From Dickeya undicola (GTDB lineage Bacteria > Pseudomonadota > Gammaproteobacteria > Enterobacterales > Enterobacteriaceae), in assembly GCF_000784735.1 (NCBI RefSeq), contig NZ_JSYG01000022.1, forward strand, positions 62,001 through 126,000: a DNA stretch of 64,000 bases, written 5' to 3'. The notes below the pieces were generated by a model. It searched no databases, was not told the DNA's origin, and saw only the letters and a program-made list of their open reading frames with translations. The position numbers and the translations under genes are program-made. Below are positions 1 to 10,959 of this stretch, one piece after another (position 1 is the stretch's first letter; each line of letters starts with the position of its first letter).

Positions 1-1680
1 CTGGACTCCATGGATCTGGAGCGCGAGCGCGGTATTACCATCAAGGCTCAGAGCGTGACGTTGGACTACAAAGCCTCTGACGGTGAAACCTATCAACTGA
101 ACTTTATCGATACCCCCGGCCACGTTGACTTTTCCTATGAAGTTTCCCGCTCTCTGGCTGCCTGCGAAGGGGCTCTGCTGGTGGTGGACGCCGGGCAGGG
201 GGTTGAAGCACAGACGCTGGCCAACTGCTACACCGCGATCGAAATGGATCTGGAAGTGGTGCCAGTATTGAACAAGATTGACCTGCCAGCGGCGGATCCA
301 GATCGCGTTAGTCAGGAAATCGAAGATATCGTGGGCATTGATGCCACCGACGCGGTGCGCTGTTCTGCCAAGACCGGCGTAGGCGTTCCGGATGTGCTGG
401 AGCGTCTGGTGCGTGATATCCCGCAGCCGGAAGGCGATCCTGATGCGCCATTGCAGGCTCTGATCATCGATTCCTGGTTCGACAATTACCTGGGCGTAGT
501 GTCGCTGATCCGTATCAAGAACGGTACGTTGCGCAAAGGCGATAAGGTCAAGGTGATGAGCACCGGTCAGGTGTACAACGCTGAGCGTCTCGGGATCTTT
601 ACACCCAAGCAGGTGGACCGCGACGCGCTGCAATGCGGCGAAGTAGGCTGGCTGGTGTGCGCCATCAAAGACATCCTGGGTGCGCCAGTGGGCGATACCC
701 TGACGCTGGCGCGTAAACCAGCTGAAAAGCCGCTGCCGGGCTTTAAAAAGGTTAAACCGCAGGTGTACGCCGGTCTGTTCCCGGTCAGTTCCGACGACTA
801 TGAAGCCTTCCGTGATGCGCTGGGCAAACTCAGCCTGAATGATGCGTCGCTGTTTTACGAACCGGAAAGCTCCACCGCGCTGGGCTTTGGTTTCCGCTGC
901 GGTTTCCTTGGTCTGCTGCACATGGAGATCATTCAGGAGCGTCTGGAGCGTGAATACGATCTCGACCTGATCACGACTGCACCGACGGTAGTGTACGAGG
1001 TGAAAACCACCGGCAACGACGTGATCTATGTCGACAGCCCGTCTAAGCTGCCGCCGGTCAATAATATCGAAGAACTGCGCGAGCCGATTGCCGAGTGTCA
1101 CATGCTGTTGCCACAGGAGTATCTGGGCAATGTGATTACGCTGTGCGTGGAAAAACGCGGTGTGCAGACCAACATGGTCTATCACGGTAATCAAGTGGCG
1201 CTGACTTATGACATTCCGATGGCAGAAGTTGTGCTCGACTTCTTCGATCGCCTCAAGTCCACTTCTCGTGGTTATGCCTCGTTGGATTACGGTTTCAAAC
1301 GCTTCCAGGCGTCTGACATGGTGCGCGTGGACGTGCTGATCAACAGCGAACGCGTGGATGCGCTGGCGCTGATCACCCACCGTGATAATTCGATGTATCG
1401 CGGCCGTGAGCTGGTAGAAAAAATGAAAGACCTGATCCCGCGTCAGCAATTCGATATCGCGATTCAGGCGGCGATCGGCAACCATATTATTGCTCGTTCC
1501 ACCGTGAAGCAGCTGCGCAAGAACGTTCTGGCGAAGTGCTACGGCGGTGACGTCAGCCGTAAGAAAAAACTGTTGCAGAAACAGAAGGAAGGGAAGAAAC
1601 GCATGAAGCAGGTAGGGAACGTCGAGCTGCCGCAGGAAGCGTTTTTGGCCATTCTGCATGTTGGAAAAGAAAGCAAGTAA
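1..1680 (+). CDS. lepA: Elongation factor 4 (LepA), 5' end outside window
   Basis: Ribosome-associated translational GTPase that can back-translocate stalled ribosomes. The frame is already open at the first base and reads [15 protein letters not shown], which corresponds to about residue 41 of the ~599-residue family, so roughly 40 N-terminal residues including the P-loop lie outside. Visible are the switch [10 protein letters not shown] motif, the NKID and SAKTG nucleotide-binding motifs, and the LepA-specific basic C-terminal domain ([16 protein letters not shown]). It ends 16 bases before lepB and is probably cotranscribed with it, as in E. coli. The identification rests on near-continuous similarity to E. 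coli LepA recalled from memory. Confidence 0.98.
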   Translation: MDSMDLERERGITIKAQSVTLDYKASDGETYQLNFIDTPGHVDFSYEVSRSLAACEGALLVVDAGQGVEAQTLANCYTAIEMDLEVVPVLNKIDLPAADPDRVSQEIEDIVGIDATDAVRCSAKTGVGVPDVLERLVRDIPQPEGDPDAPLQALIIDSWFDNYLGVVSLIRIKNGTLRKGDKVKVMSTGQVYNAERLGIFTPKQVDRDALQCGEVGWLVCAIKDILGAPVGDTLTLARKPAEKPLPGFKKVKPQVYAGLFPVSSDDYEAFRDALGKLSLNDASLFYEPESSTALGFGFRCGFLGLLHMEIIQERLEREYDLDLITTAPTVVYEVKTTGNDVIYVDSPSKLPPVNNIEELREPIAECHMLLPQEYLGNVITLCVEKRGVQTNMVYHGNQVALTYDIPMAEVVLDFFDRLKSTSRGYASLDYGFKRFQASDMVRVDVLINSERVDALALITHRDNSMYRGRELVEKMKDLIPRQQFDIAIQAAIGNHIIARSTVKQLRKNVLAKCYGGDVSRKKKLLQKQKEGKKRMKQVGNVELPQEAFLAILHVGKESK

Positions 1681-1696
1681 ACCCTGAGGAGTTGGC

Positions 1697-2665
1697 ATGG
1701 CCAATATGTTTGCCCTGATTTTGGCATTGGCAACGCTGGTGACCGGCATTGTCTGGTGTCTGGAACGGTTCAAATGGGCGCCGGCGCGGCGTGCCAAGAT
1801 TTCCGCGCTGAGTCAGCAGGTTAATGGGGCTGTTGACGAGAAAACGCTGGTTAACAGCATCAAACAGCCGGGATGGATCGAGACGTTTGCGTCGGTTTTC
1901 CCAGTGCTGGCGCTGGTGTTTGTGGTGCGTTCATTTATTTTCGAACCGTTTCAGATCCCTTCCGGTTCGATGATGCCGACGCTGTTGATCGGGGATTTCA
2001 TTCTGGTCGAAAAATTTGCTTACGGCATCAAGGACCCGATAACGCAGACCACCTTGATTGAAACCGGGCACCCTAAACGCGGTGATATCGCGGTATTCAA
2101 ATACCCGGAAAATCCGCGTCTGGACTACATTAAGCGTGTTGTCGGTTTGCCGGGAGATCGCGTCAGTTACGACCCTATCGCCAAGCAAGTCACCATTCAG
2201 CCGGGATGCGGCGACAAGCCGAGCTGTGGCAACGCTCTGCCGGTGACCTACAGCAATGTGGAACCCAGTGATTTCGTACAGACATTCAGCGGAACCGGGC
2301 GCGAGATGACCAGCGGTTTCTACCAGATTCCGGTTGGTCAGAAGAGTGAAGGCATTCGCATGGCGGTTCGCAAGGAAACGTTGGGCGAAGTTACTCATAA
2401 TATTCTCACCGTGCCAGGTGCTCAGGATCAGCTTGGGCTGTATTACCAACAGGTGCGTCAGTCGCTGGGGTCCTGGGTGGTGCCTGCCGGTCACTACTTC
2501 ATGATGGGTGATAACCGTGATAACAGCGCGGACAGCCGTTATTGGGGATTTGTACCGGAACGGAATCTGGTGGGTAAGGCGACAGCTATCTGGATGAGTT
2601 TTGAAAAACAAGAAGGTGAATGGCCTACTGGTGTACGTTTAAGCCGCATCGGTGGAATTCATTAA
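1697..2665 (+). CDS. lepB: Signal peptidase I
   Basis: Inner-membrane serine protease that removes signal peptides from exported preproteins. The 322 residues match the usual enterobacterial size of 324. Two N-terminal membrane segments (about residues 2-22 and 60-78) precede the periplasmic catalytic domain. The nucleophile Ser91 lies in IPSGSMMPTL and the general base Lys146 in DYIKRVVGLPGD; the GDNRDNSADSRYWG box is also present. A GAGG Shine-Dalgarno lies just before the ATG. It would process, among others, PelA/D/E and PemA encoded in this window. Confidence 0.98.
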   Translation: MANMFALILALATLVTGIVWCLERFKWAPARRAKISALSQQVNGAVDEKTLVNSIKQPGWIETFASVFPVLALVFVVRSFIFEPFQIPSGSMMPTLLIGDFILVEKFAYGIKDPITQTTLIETGHPKRGDIAVFKYPENPRLDYIKRVVGLPGDRVSYDPIAKQVTIQPGCGDKPSCGNALPVTYSNVEPSDFVQTFSGTGREMTSGFYQIPVGQKSEGIRMAVRKETLGEVTHNILTVPGAQDQLGLYYQQVRQSLGSWVVPAGHYFMMGDNRDNSADSRYWGFVPERNLVGKATAIWMSFEKQEGEWPTGVRLSRIGGIH

Positions 2666-2733
2666 TTGAATGTAAATAAACTCGCAGCATATTTGCGACT
2701 TCCGTTGTAGAATATTTCTGAATAATAAATGCT

Positions 2734-2786
2734 GGCTCCCGGGCGGGAGCCACTGCAAACGAAACAGTTTTGACTTTTTTAGTGGC
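2734..2786 (+). promoter_or_regulatory. Structured rnc leader, candidate RNase III autoregulation site
   Basis: A perfect 7-bp hairpin (GGCTCCC/GGGAGCC, 2734-2751) is followed by an overlapping longer imperfect stem in which GCCACT (2749-2754) can pair with AGTGGC (2781-2786), with GCAAAC and GTTTTG pairing inside. It lies in the lepB-rnc gap, about 60 bases before the rnc start. In E. coli, RNase III represses its own operon by cleaving a stem-loop in this leader; the similar position suggests the same here. The exact cleavage site cannot be inferred. Confidence 0.55.
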
Positions 2787-2843
2787 AAGGCAGGGCTGTT
2801 CCGTATGCTGTTGTTTAAAAAGGCATTATAGATCTATTGGTAG

Positions 2844-4429
<1,586 letters not shown>

Positions 4430-4440
4430 GGTGTGCGCCG

Positions 4441-5175
4441 ATGGAAGGCTGGCAGCGCGCATTTGTCTTGCATGGGCGACCTTATAGCGAAACCAGCCTG
4501 CTGCTGGATCTGTTTTCTGAAAATGAAGGCCGCGTGCGGGTGCTGGCGAAAGGTGCTCGGGCGCGGCGCTCTAGTCTCAAGGGCGCTCTCCAGCCTTTTA
4601 CGCCGCTGCTGGTACGGTGGGGTGGGCGTGGCGAGGTCAAAACCCTGCGCAATGCCGAACCGGTTTCTCTGGCGTTACCACTGAGTGGTCCACTGTTATA
4701 CAGCGGCTTGTACGTGAACGAGTTGCTGACGCGGGTGTTGGAACTGGAAACCGATTATTCCGCCCTGTTTTTCGATTATCTCCATTGCCTGCAACAGTTG
4801 GCCGCCGCCAACGGTTCGCCTGAGTCTGCCTTGCGCCGTTTCGAACTGGCACTGCTGGAACATCTCGGTTATGGCGTGGATTTCCTGCATTGTGCCGGTA
4901 GCGGTGAGCCGGTTGCTGATACCATGACCTACCGTTATCGGGCGGAAAAAGGCTTCATTGCCAGTTTGGTGGTAGATAACGTCAGTTTCACCGGGCGCGA
5001 GTTGCAGGCGTTGGCGTCAAGGGAGTTTCCTGATATCGACACCTTGCGCGCCGCCAAGCGTTTCACACGTATGGCTCTCAAACCCTACCTTGGCGGTAAG
5101 CCACTGAAAAGCCGTGAATTATTTCGACAATTTATTCCTAAACCCTATAAGGCATCGCCAGACGGCAACAACTAG
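4441..5175 (+). CDS. recO: DNA repair protein RecO
   Basis: Acts with RecF and RecR to load RecA on SSB-coated single-stranded DNA during gap repair. The 244 residues begin with an OB-fold ([27 protein letters not shown]) and continue into the helical domain with LGYGVDF near residue 140. Cysteines are too few for the zinc module seen in some RecO proteins, as in E. coli. Third gene of the rnc-era-recO operon. Confidence 0.96.
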   Translation: MEGWQRAFVLHGRPYSETSLLLDLFSENEGRVRVLAKGARARRSSLKGALQPFTPLLVRWGGRGEVKTLRNAEPVSLALPLSGPLLYSGLYVNELLTRVLELETDYSALFFDYLHCLQQLAAANGSPESALRRFELALLEHLGYGVDFLHCAGSGEPVADTMTYRYRAEKGFIASLVVDNVSFTGRELQALASREFPDIDTLRAAKRFTRMALKPYLGGKPLKSRELFRQFIPKPYKASPDGNN

Positions 5176-5246
5176 TCACGTCAGGGTATCGTCATGCGCA
5201 GCCGGGGTGTACACTGCGGCGGTCATTTACTGTTGAAGGATGGATC

Positions 5247-5978
5247 ATGGCTGAGTTGTTGTTGGGCGTAAATATTGACCATATCGCCACCCTGCGTAAT
5301 GCGCGTGGCACGGCATATCCCGATCCGGTACAGGCGGCATTTGTCGCGGAACAGGCGGGAGCGGACGGTATTACCGTACACTTGCGTGAAGATCGACGTC
5401 ATATTACCGATCGCGATGTGCGCCTGCTGCGCCAGACCATCCAGACCCGTATGAATCTGGAGATGGCGGTAACGGATGAAATGCTGGCGATAGCCTGCGA
5501 ACTGAAGCCGCATTTTTGTTGCCTGGTGCCGGAAAAACGGCAGGAAGTGACGACGGAAGGCGGACTCGACGTGGCCGGTCAGCTCGGTCGTATTACCGCG
5601 GCAGTAACGCAATTACGCCAGGCTGGTATTCAAGTCTCACTGTTTATCGACGCTGATCACGGCCAGATTGACGCCGCGGTAGCCAGCGGTGCACCTTATA
5701 TTGAAATCCATACCGGCGCTTATGCTGATGCGGAAAATGACGCCGCCCGACAGCAGGAATTTGAGCGTATCCGTGAGGCGGCGACCTATGCGGCGGGCCG
5801 GGGCATCAAGGTTAATGCTGGTCATGGTTTGACCTATCATAACGTCCAGCCGATTGCGGCGCTGCCTGAAATGCACGAGCTGAACATTGGTCACGCCATT
5901 ATCGGGCGTGCGGTGATGAGTGGTTTGCCGTCGGCAGTAGCAGAAATGAAGACCCTGATGCGGGAAGCCCGTCGCTGA
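5247..5978 (+). CDS. pdxJ: Pyridoxine 5'-phosphate synthase
   Basis: Condenses 1-deoxyxylulose 5-phosphate with 3-amino-2-oxopropyl phosphate to make pyridoxine 5'-phosphate (vitamin B6 route of gamma-proteobacteria). The 243 residues form a TIM barrel beginning [19 protein letters not shown], with HLREDRRHI, the catalytic Glu region LEMAVTDEM and [11 protein letters not shown]. It is separated from recO by 71 bases and overlaps acpS by one base in a TGATG junction, the usual pdxJ-acpS coupling. Confidence 0.98.
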   Translation: MAELLLGVNIDHIATLRNARGTAYPDPVQAAFVAEQAGADGITVHLREDRRHITDRDVRLLRQTIQTRMNLEMAVTDEMLAIACELKPHFCCLVPEKRQEVTTEGGLDVAGQLGRITAAVTQLRQAGIQVSLFIDADHGQIDAAVASGAPYIEIHTGAYADAENDAARQQEFERIREAATYAAGRGIKVNAGHGLTYHNVQPIAALPEMHELNIGHAIIGRAVMSGLPSAVAEMKTLMREARR

Positions 5979-6358
5979 TGGCGATTCTGGGACTGGGTAC
6001 GGATATCGTCGAAATCGCCCGCATTGAAGCGATCACCGGTCGTTCCGGTGATCGTCTCGCTCGCCGCGTGCTCAGTGAACAGGAGTGGTTGCAGTATCAG
6101 GCCCATTCGCAGCCGGTTCGGTTTCTGGCTAAGCGTTTTGCGGTCAAAGAGGCTGCCGCCAAGGCATTTGGCACTGGCATTCGGGATGGCCTGGCATTTG
6201 CGCAGTTTGAAGTTGTGAATGATCCGCTGGGTAAACCGTGCCTACGGTTTCTGGCGCGGGCTGCCGAACTGGCCGAGGATATGGGGGTCCGACATGTGCA
6301 TGTTTCGCTGGCCGATGAGCGCCACTATGCTTGTGCGACGGTGATTATTGAAAATTAA
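5978..6358 (+). CDS. acpS: Holo-[acyl-carrier-protein] synthase
   Basis: Transfers 4'-phosphopantetheine from CoA to a serine of apo-ACP, activating fatty-acid synthesis. The 126 residues carry both signatures: [13 protein letters not shown] (metal-binding Asp) and [16 protein letters not shown] (metal-binding Glu, catalytic Lys). The start ATG overlaps the pdxJ stop. It converges with yfhL, leaving 48 bases between them. Confidence 0.98.
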   Translation: MAILGLGTDIVEIARIEAITGRSGDRLARRVLSEQEWLQYQAHSQPVRFLAKRFAVKEAAAKAFGTGIRDGLAFAQFEVVNDPLGKPCLRFLARAAELAEDMGVRHVHVSLADERHYACATVIIEN

Positions 6359-6406
6359 CCTTGAGCGGCATTAGTGGTTTGGCTGACATAACAATACTCG
6401 ACACAA

Positions 6407-6715
<309 letters not shown>

Positions 6716-6941
6716 CTAGTTACACAGCCTGGTTGCAGCATAAACGGTGCTGACGGAGAAGGGCTAAAAAAAACAGGTTATTCGTTTGATTGAGAGACTA
6801 TACGACGAAGACATTAATCACTATTATGCGATCGTAATGCATAATTTTTCATAGCGTTTTGATATAAAAAAACAAATATTCCCGTGCAATGTGTCCGTCA
6901 TATTCGCTTTGTACTGTAACTCGGATTACAGTTAACCTGGG

Positions 6942-6968
6942 CAAAGATTGTCAGGGCAAGGTCGATAA
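6942..6968 (+). promoter_or_regulatory. FliA (sigma28) promoter for the EAL gene
   Basis: CAAAGATT, 11 bases, GTCGATAA. Against the enterobacterial sigma28 consensus TAAAGTTT-N11-GCCGATAA this is 6/8 and 7/8 with exactly the canonical spacing, and it lies 48 bases before the start codon. E. coli yhjH is a FliA-dependent class III flagellar gene, so the site fits the gene it precedes. The rest of the 6668-7015 gap is AT-rich, with the yfhL promoter presumably at its left; I see no gene in it. Confidence 0.75.
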
Positions 6969-7015
6969 ACTCATGTATGCATGTGGTATACTTTTATTCG
7001 TAAGCATATCCTTCA

Positions 7016-7807
7016 ATGGCGGAACATATAGTGCAGCAAAATAGTCACTTTAATCAGCCCAGCTCTGAAGCCTCCACTACCGGGGAGCCACAGTTTGAAG
7101 ACGCTGATTACTGGCACAGCTGCCACAGGCGGTACAGATTTCAACCCATTTACCGGACTTCCGGTCGTCTAATGGGAATTGAATTGCTGACTGCTGTTTT
7201 TCACCCGTCCATGCCGCACAAGTTTTTATCTCCTGAACTCTATTTTGCCCGCCTTAATGTCGAAGAACGCTTAAATATCGTTATTGAACAATTACAACTG
7301 CTGTGTCAGTGGGATAAACGTTTTGTTCAGGACGGGCTTCGTGCATCCGTCAACATTGATGGGCTGACGTTGCTGGCGTTGCAGGAAAACCGTCAGGCCA
7401 AGAAACTGCTGACGACCATGCCTTGGTTGCGTTTTGAACTGGTTGAAAGTCTGGCGGTTTTGCCTCATGACACACTGGCGACGTTGCCTGAAGCGGGGCA
7501 GCTCTGGCTGGATGACTTTGGCTGTGGTGTGGCGAATTTCTCTTCCCTTTCGCCAGCAAAATATGACTGCATCAAGATTGCCCGTGAGCTTTTCATTATG
7601 TTGCTCAAGAGTGAAGAAGGGCGACAGCTATTTCCGTCGCTGGTCACGCTGATTGCCACCTACTGTAATGATGTTGTCATTGAAGGGGTGGAAACTGAAG
7701 AGGAGTGGGAAATCGTCAAACAATCTAACGCCTCGGCAGCCCAGGGATACTTCTTATCCCGGCCTCAACCGTTTGAAAATTTGGAAGATCTTCGGTCAGA
7801 GTTGTAG
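7016..7807 (+). CDS. Cyclic-di-GMP phosphodiesterase, EAL domain, PdeH/YhjH type
   Basis: Predicted to hydrolyse c-di-GMP to pGpG and so favour motility. Its 263 residues are a stand-alone EAL domain. The metal and substrate residues are all there: Glu in GIELLT, Asn in SVNIDG, Glu in FELVES, the DD of LDDFGCG, Lys in IKIARE, Glu in IEGVETEEE and Gln in AQGYFLSRP. The ELLT variant of EAL is shared with E. coli YhjH (PdeH), which is active and similar over its whole length. It may be the gene called ecpC in Dickeya, but that link is from memory. The ATG has a weak ribosome site; GTG at 7031, with GGCGGA upstream, is an alternative. It is followed by a long AT-rich gap and a diguanylate cyclase gene. 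Confidence 0.9.
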   Translation: MAEHIVQQNSHFNQPSSEASTTGEPQFEDADYWHSCHRRYRFQPIYRTSGRLMGIELLTAVFHPSMPHKFLSPELYFARLNVEERLNIVIEQLQLLCQWDKRFVQDGLRASVNIDGLTLLALQENRQAKKLLTTMPWLRFELVESLAVLPHDTLATLPEAGQLWLDDFGCGVANFSSLSPAKYDCIKIARELFIMLLKSEEGRQLFPSLVTLIATYCNDVVIEGVETEEEWEIVKQSNASAAQGYFLSRPQPFENLEDLRSEL

Positions 7808-8579
7808 TTATCCCTTCTTTTATACTCATTTTGTTCCTTCACCCAGATATGCAATGCATCCAGACTATCCGGAAACCTGCCGACGTTCTCATTTGAGGAA
7901 GAGGGAGGGAGGAAAGTCATACTCCATCAATATATAGTAGAAAATAAATGATTAGATTGCTATTTATAGACTTTTCATTTTTTATGCCTTGTTTTTTATA
8001 CAAATATAGTGTTTTATGTGGTCAAGGTTCTTTTTGCTGAACAAGTAAGCTGTGGCAGTGGTCTAAAAAAACAGCAATCATAAGAGAAAGAACTGGTTGA
8101 TTTTATTATCATAACAAATTGATTTATATAGATAAAAAAATAAATGTTTGCTACCAACGATCAAAAAACAGCTGATGATAGTTATTTTTGATTAAAATGG
8201 TGGGACTTATCGGTATAATTGATTTGCTTACGAAAAATTGATAGTCAAAATACTGCGCTACGAAATCGGTAAAGAGCCGTATAAAAATATTAGCCAGGCT
8301 TATGTCTATAACTATCATTAATATAACTGATTAAGCTTATTCTTTTGATTCTATTATTTAGGTCTGCACACGGCGATATAATGGAGGCTTTATGCTGTCA
8401 TTTTTATGGTTATGAACCTGTCCTGCAGAGCTGGATAGTTTTTTCATTCATCCTTTCTACTCTCCGGAAATGTGCCAACCCTGAAAATCCATGCGAGGGG
8501 GGTTATTACCGGGATTTTTCGTCTTCAGTGATGCGATTTGTTCGATCAGGACCGTTCCGGGCCTGAGGAGAGTGTTATT
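7808..8579. other. AT-rich intergenic region before the SGDEF gene
   Basis: About 770 bases, much richer in A+T than the flanking genes, with no convincing coding frame on either strand. Near its right end a TATAAT (8377-8382), a GGAGG and a 7-codon frame occur together, but this is not enough to call a leader peptide. A downstream GAGGAG at 8565-8570 serves the diguanylate cyclase. The length and composition suggest either a long regulatory leader or sequence acquired with the accessory block. Confidence 0.6.
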
Positions 8580-10097
8580 GTGTATGAAATTATAATAACC
8601 CTATTAATAGTACTCTTAGGGATTTCTTCTGCAAGGAGCCGCAAATTCCAGGAAAAAGCCAACGCAGAACAAAAAAAGCAGGACTTCCTGAACATGGTGT
8701 TCTTTGCCGCCGAGTACAGCCCTTCATCCATTATGATCGCTAATGAAAGCTGTGAAATTGTGTATGTGAACCGGCAGTTCACTGCGATGTCGGGGTATGA
8801 AGCGGAAGAGGTGATTGGGCGAAAGACGAATATATTAAGCTCTGGCATGACCAATGCCAGTGTGTATGATGAACTGTGGTCCACCCTGAATAAAGGCGAG
8901 ATTTGGAACGGCGAGTTTATTAATCGTAAGAAAAACGGACAGTTATATTGGGAAAAAGCCAGCATCGTCAAAATATATAATAAAGCCAGCGATGCGGTTC
9001 AGTATGTCAGCATAAAAATGGATATCACTGAGCGCAAGACTCAGGAACACCACGATAACTCCTATAACCGCGCACTGGAGTTGCTGTCGAGTGGCGCGCC
9101 GCTGAAGGATATTCTGGATGCGATCATTTTCAGCGTAGAGGAGAAAAACCCTGGAAGAACGGTCTGCTCTGTGCTGCTGGTCGACAAGGAGAAGAAGTGC
9201 CTGACCCTTGGCTCGGCTCCCAGCTTGCCCGGTTTTTATAAGAATGCTATCCACAATGTGAAAATTGCTGATGGTGCAGCCTCGTTTGGGTCGGCTGCTT
9301 ACTCCGGCAAACGCGTGATTGCAGAAGATATTTCCACCCATCCCCACTGGGCGCTGTATAAAGGTCTGGCGCTGTACGCCGGTTTACGCTCCTGCTGGTC
9401 TGAGCCTATTTTCGGGCAGAATAAAGAAATTCTTGGCGTATTGAGCGTCTATCACCGCAAGGTTTACTCACCAACGGAGGATGAAATCGCCTCGATCGAG
9501 AAATCCGCGCAATTGGTGGCGGTAGCGATTGAGCGGTATCGGGCGATTGATATGTTGCGCCGCAGCGAAGAACACTATCGACAACTGGCGCATTACGATT
9601 CTCTGACTTCACTGGCTAATGGGCTGACTTTTGCCGAGCAAATGGAGCAGGCGATCCAGTTATCTCGCCAGACTCACCGCAAGATCGCGCTAATGTTCCT
9701 CGATTTGGATAAGTTCAAGCAAATTAATGATACTTTCGGCCATGCGACCGGGGATTTGCTGTTGAAGGAAGCCGCGGCGCGTATGCGGGGGGCGGTGCGT
9801 GAAACCGACACGGTGTATCGCCGCAGCGGCGATGAGTTCATCATCCTGTTGCAGGGAATAAAAGAAGTTGAAAATACACTGTATGTTGCGGACAAAATCC
9901 ACCACGCCCTCAATGAACCTTTCTATATTGAGGGCAAGAAGCTAGATATTTCATGTAGCATCGGGATTGCGCTGTATCCGGAGCACGGTACGGATTCACT
10001 GACGCTGGCTATCAATGCGGATGCTGCGATGTATCAGGCGAAGGCATTGGGGCGCAGCCAGACCCAGATCTATCATGACTTGAATACCCACCAGTAA
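8580..10097 (+). CDS. Membrane-anchored PAS-GAF-GGDEF protein with SGDEF active site
   Basis: Predicted diguanylate cyclase making c-di-GMP from two GTP. I choose the GTG preceded by GAGGAG at 9 bases, giving 505 residues; a TTG 42 bases upstream is also open. Order: one membrane segment (residues 3-15), PAS (about 40-145, SSIMIANESCEIVYVNRQF), GAF (about 165-320), GGDEF (about 340-500, beginning HYDSLTSLANGLTF). The active-site loop reads RRSGDEF rather than GGDEF, and an RETD inhibitory-site motif lies the canonical five residues upstream. A Pectobacterium atrosepticum SGDEF cyclase (ECA3270, from memory) is active and linked to a type I secreted adhesin, so the variant need not be dead. 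It converges with the adaptor gene 14 bases away. Confidence 0.9.
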   Translation: MYEIIITLLIVLLGISSARSRKFQEKANAEQKKQDFLNMVFFAAEYSPSSIMIANESCEIVYVNRQFTAMSGYEAEEVIGRKTNILSSGMTNASVYDELWSTLNKGEIWNGEFINRKKNGQLYWEKASIVKIYNKASDAVQYVSIKMDITERKTQEHHDNSYNRALELLSSGAPLKDILDAIIFSVEEKNPGRTVCSVLLVDKEKKCLTLGSAPSLPGFYKNAIHNVKIADGAASFGSAAYSGKRVIAEDISTHPHWALYKGLALYAGLRSCWSEPIFGQNKEILGVLSVYHRKVYSPTEDEIASIEKSAQLVAVAIERYRAIDMLRRSEEHYRQLAHYDSLTSLANGLTFAEQMEQAIQLSRQTHRKIALMFLDLDKFKQINDTFGHATGDLLLKEAAARMRGAVRETDTVYRRSGDEFIILLQGIKEVENTLYVADKIHHALNEPFYIEGKKLDISCSIGIALYPEHGTDSLTLAINADAAMYQAKALGRSQTQIYHDLNTHQ

Positions 10098-10110
10098 ACA
10101 CGGATTGGCA

Positions 10111-10959
10111 TTATCTTTCCCGCAGCGCTTCCGCCTGAGCTTGACGAATCGGTTTTAACAGATAGCTGAGCAATGTTTTCCTGCCGGTAATGATATTCAC
10201 ATTGGCGACCATGCCGGGAAGGATCAGCAGTGGCTTGTCGATACTCCCCAGATAGTTTTTCTCCGTGCGCAACCGAACAAGGTAAAAGCTGTTACCGGCT
10301 TGATCGGTCACCATATCCTGACTAATTTGATCGATATAACCTTTTAGCCCGCCAAAGGTGGTGTCGTCATATGCGGTGAACGTCATCATGGCTTCCTGTC
10401 CTGGGCGCAAGAACGCCATATCCTGCAGTTTGACCCGCGCTTCGACCAACAACTTGTCATCCAGTGGCGTGATTTCTACCAGTGTCCGGCCGGGAGAAAT
10501 CTGCCCGGTTGTGGCATCGACCAGAATGTATCTGATAATACCCCGCACCGGAGACACTACCAGAGATAACTTGTCCGTCTTGTTTTCACCGGTGTCAGAG
10601 GTGTTCGTGCTGGAAGAGTAGGTATGTTCCAGCCGCATCAGGGGTTCGCCGATGTTGACGATCTGACCTTCGCGGATATACATGTCACTGAGTTCACCAG
10701 CTTCTTGCGCCTGAACTCGATAGCGTTGTGACTGACTGATGGTTTTTCCTGTTGCGTGCACAACTTCATCAATCTCGGCAACCGCCGCCCAACCAGCCAG
10801 AAAGACCGTAAAAGCCAGCATGATCCAGATCGATAACCGGATAATACGCGGTGTATCTTCCTCCAACGCTTGACCCACTTCTGGCAAACCTTGAGGACCT
10901 TGCTGGGAATAGCTGGAGAAATATACGTTGATATGTTGTAGGAACTTAGCGAGACGCAT
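10111..10959 (-). CDS. Short HlyD-type membrane fusion protein of a type I secretion system
   Basis: Periplasmic adaptor that would link an inner-membrane ABC exporter to an outer-membrane channel. The 282 residues have a cytoplasmic N-terminus, one membrane segment (about 39-60, IWIMLAFTVFLAGWAAV), first lipoyl half-motif (GELSDMYIREGQIVNIGEPL), then almost at once the second (SPVRGIIRYILVDATTGQIS) and the C-terminal beta-barrel. HlyD, LapC or PrtE relatives are about 430-480 residues; the missing 150 or so are the alpha-helical hairpin, here replaced by a Ser/Thr/Asn linker (SSSTNTSDTGENKTD). The frame is intact. Its start overlaps the ABC gene by 14 bases, so the two are coupled. Confidence 0.88.
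   Translation of the reverse strand: MRLAKFLQHINVYFSSYSQQGPQGLPEVGQALEEDTPRIIRLSIWIMLAFTVFLAGWAAVAEIDEVVHATGKTISQSQRYRVQAQEAGELSDMYIREGQIVNIGEPLMRLEHTYSSSTNTSDTGENKTDKLSLVVSPVRGIIRYILVDATTGQISPGRTLVEITPLDDKLLVEARVKLQDMAFLRPGQEAMMTFTAYDDTTFGGLKGYIDQISQDMVTDQAGNSFYLVRLRTEKNYLGSIDKPLLILPGMVANVNIITGRKTLLSYLLKPIRQAQAEALRER

Noticed and set aside
1-1680. lepA as an N-terminally truncated gene
   Set aside because: The frame runs off the edge of the window and is intact as far as it is seen.
7016-7807. EAL protein as a degenerate, inactive domain because of ELLT
   Set aside because: E. coli YhjH/PdeH has the same ELLT and is active; all other catalytic residues are present.
8392-8415. Seven-codon leader-like frame (MLSFLWL) behind GGAGG and near TATAAT
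   Set aside because: Ribosome site is good, but there is no attenuator-type terminator after it and the peptide has no regulatory codon run.
8345-8566. 73-codon frame in the AT-rich gap before the cyclase
   Set aside because: No ribosome site at its start, unusual composition (many Cys/Phe), and no recognisable motif.
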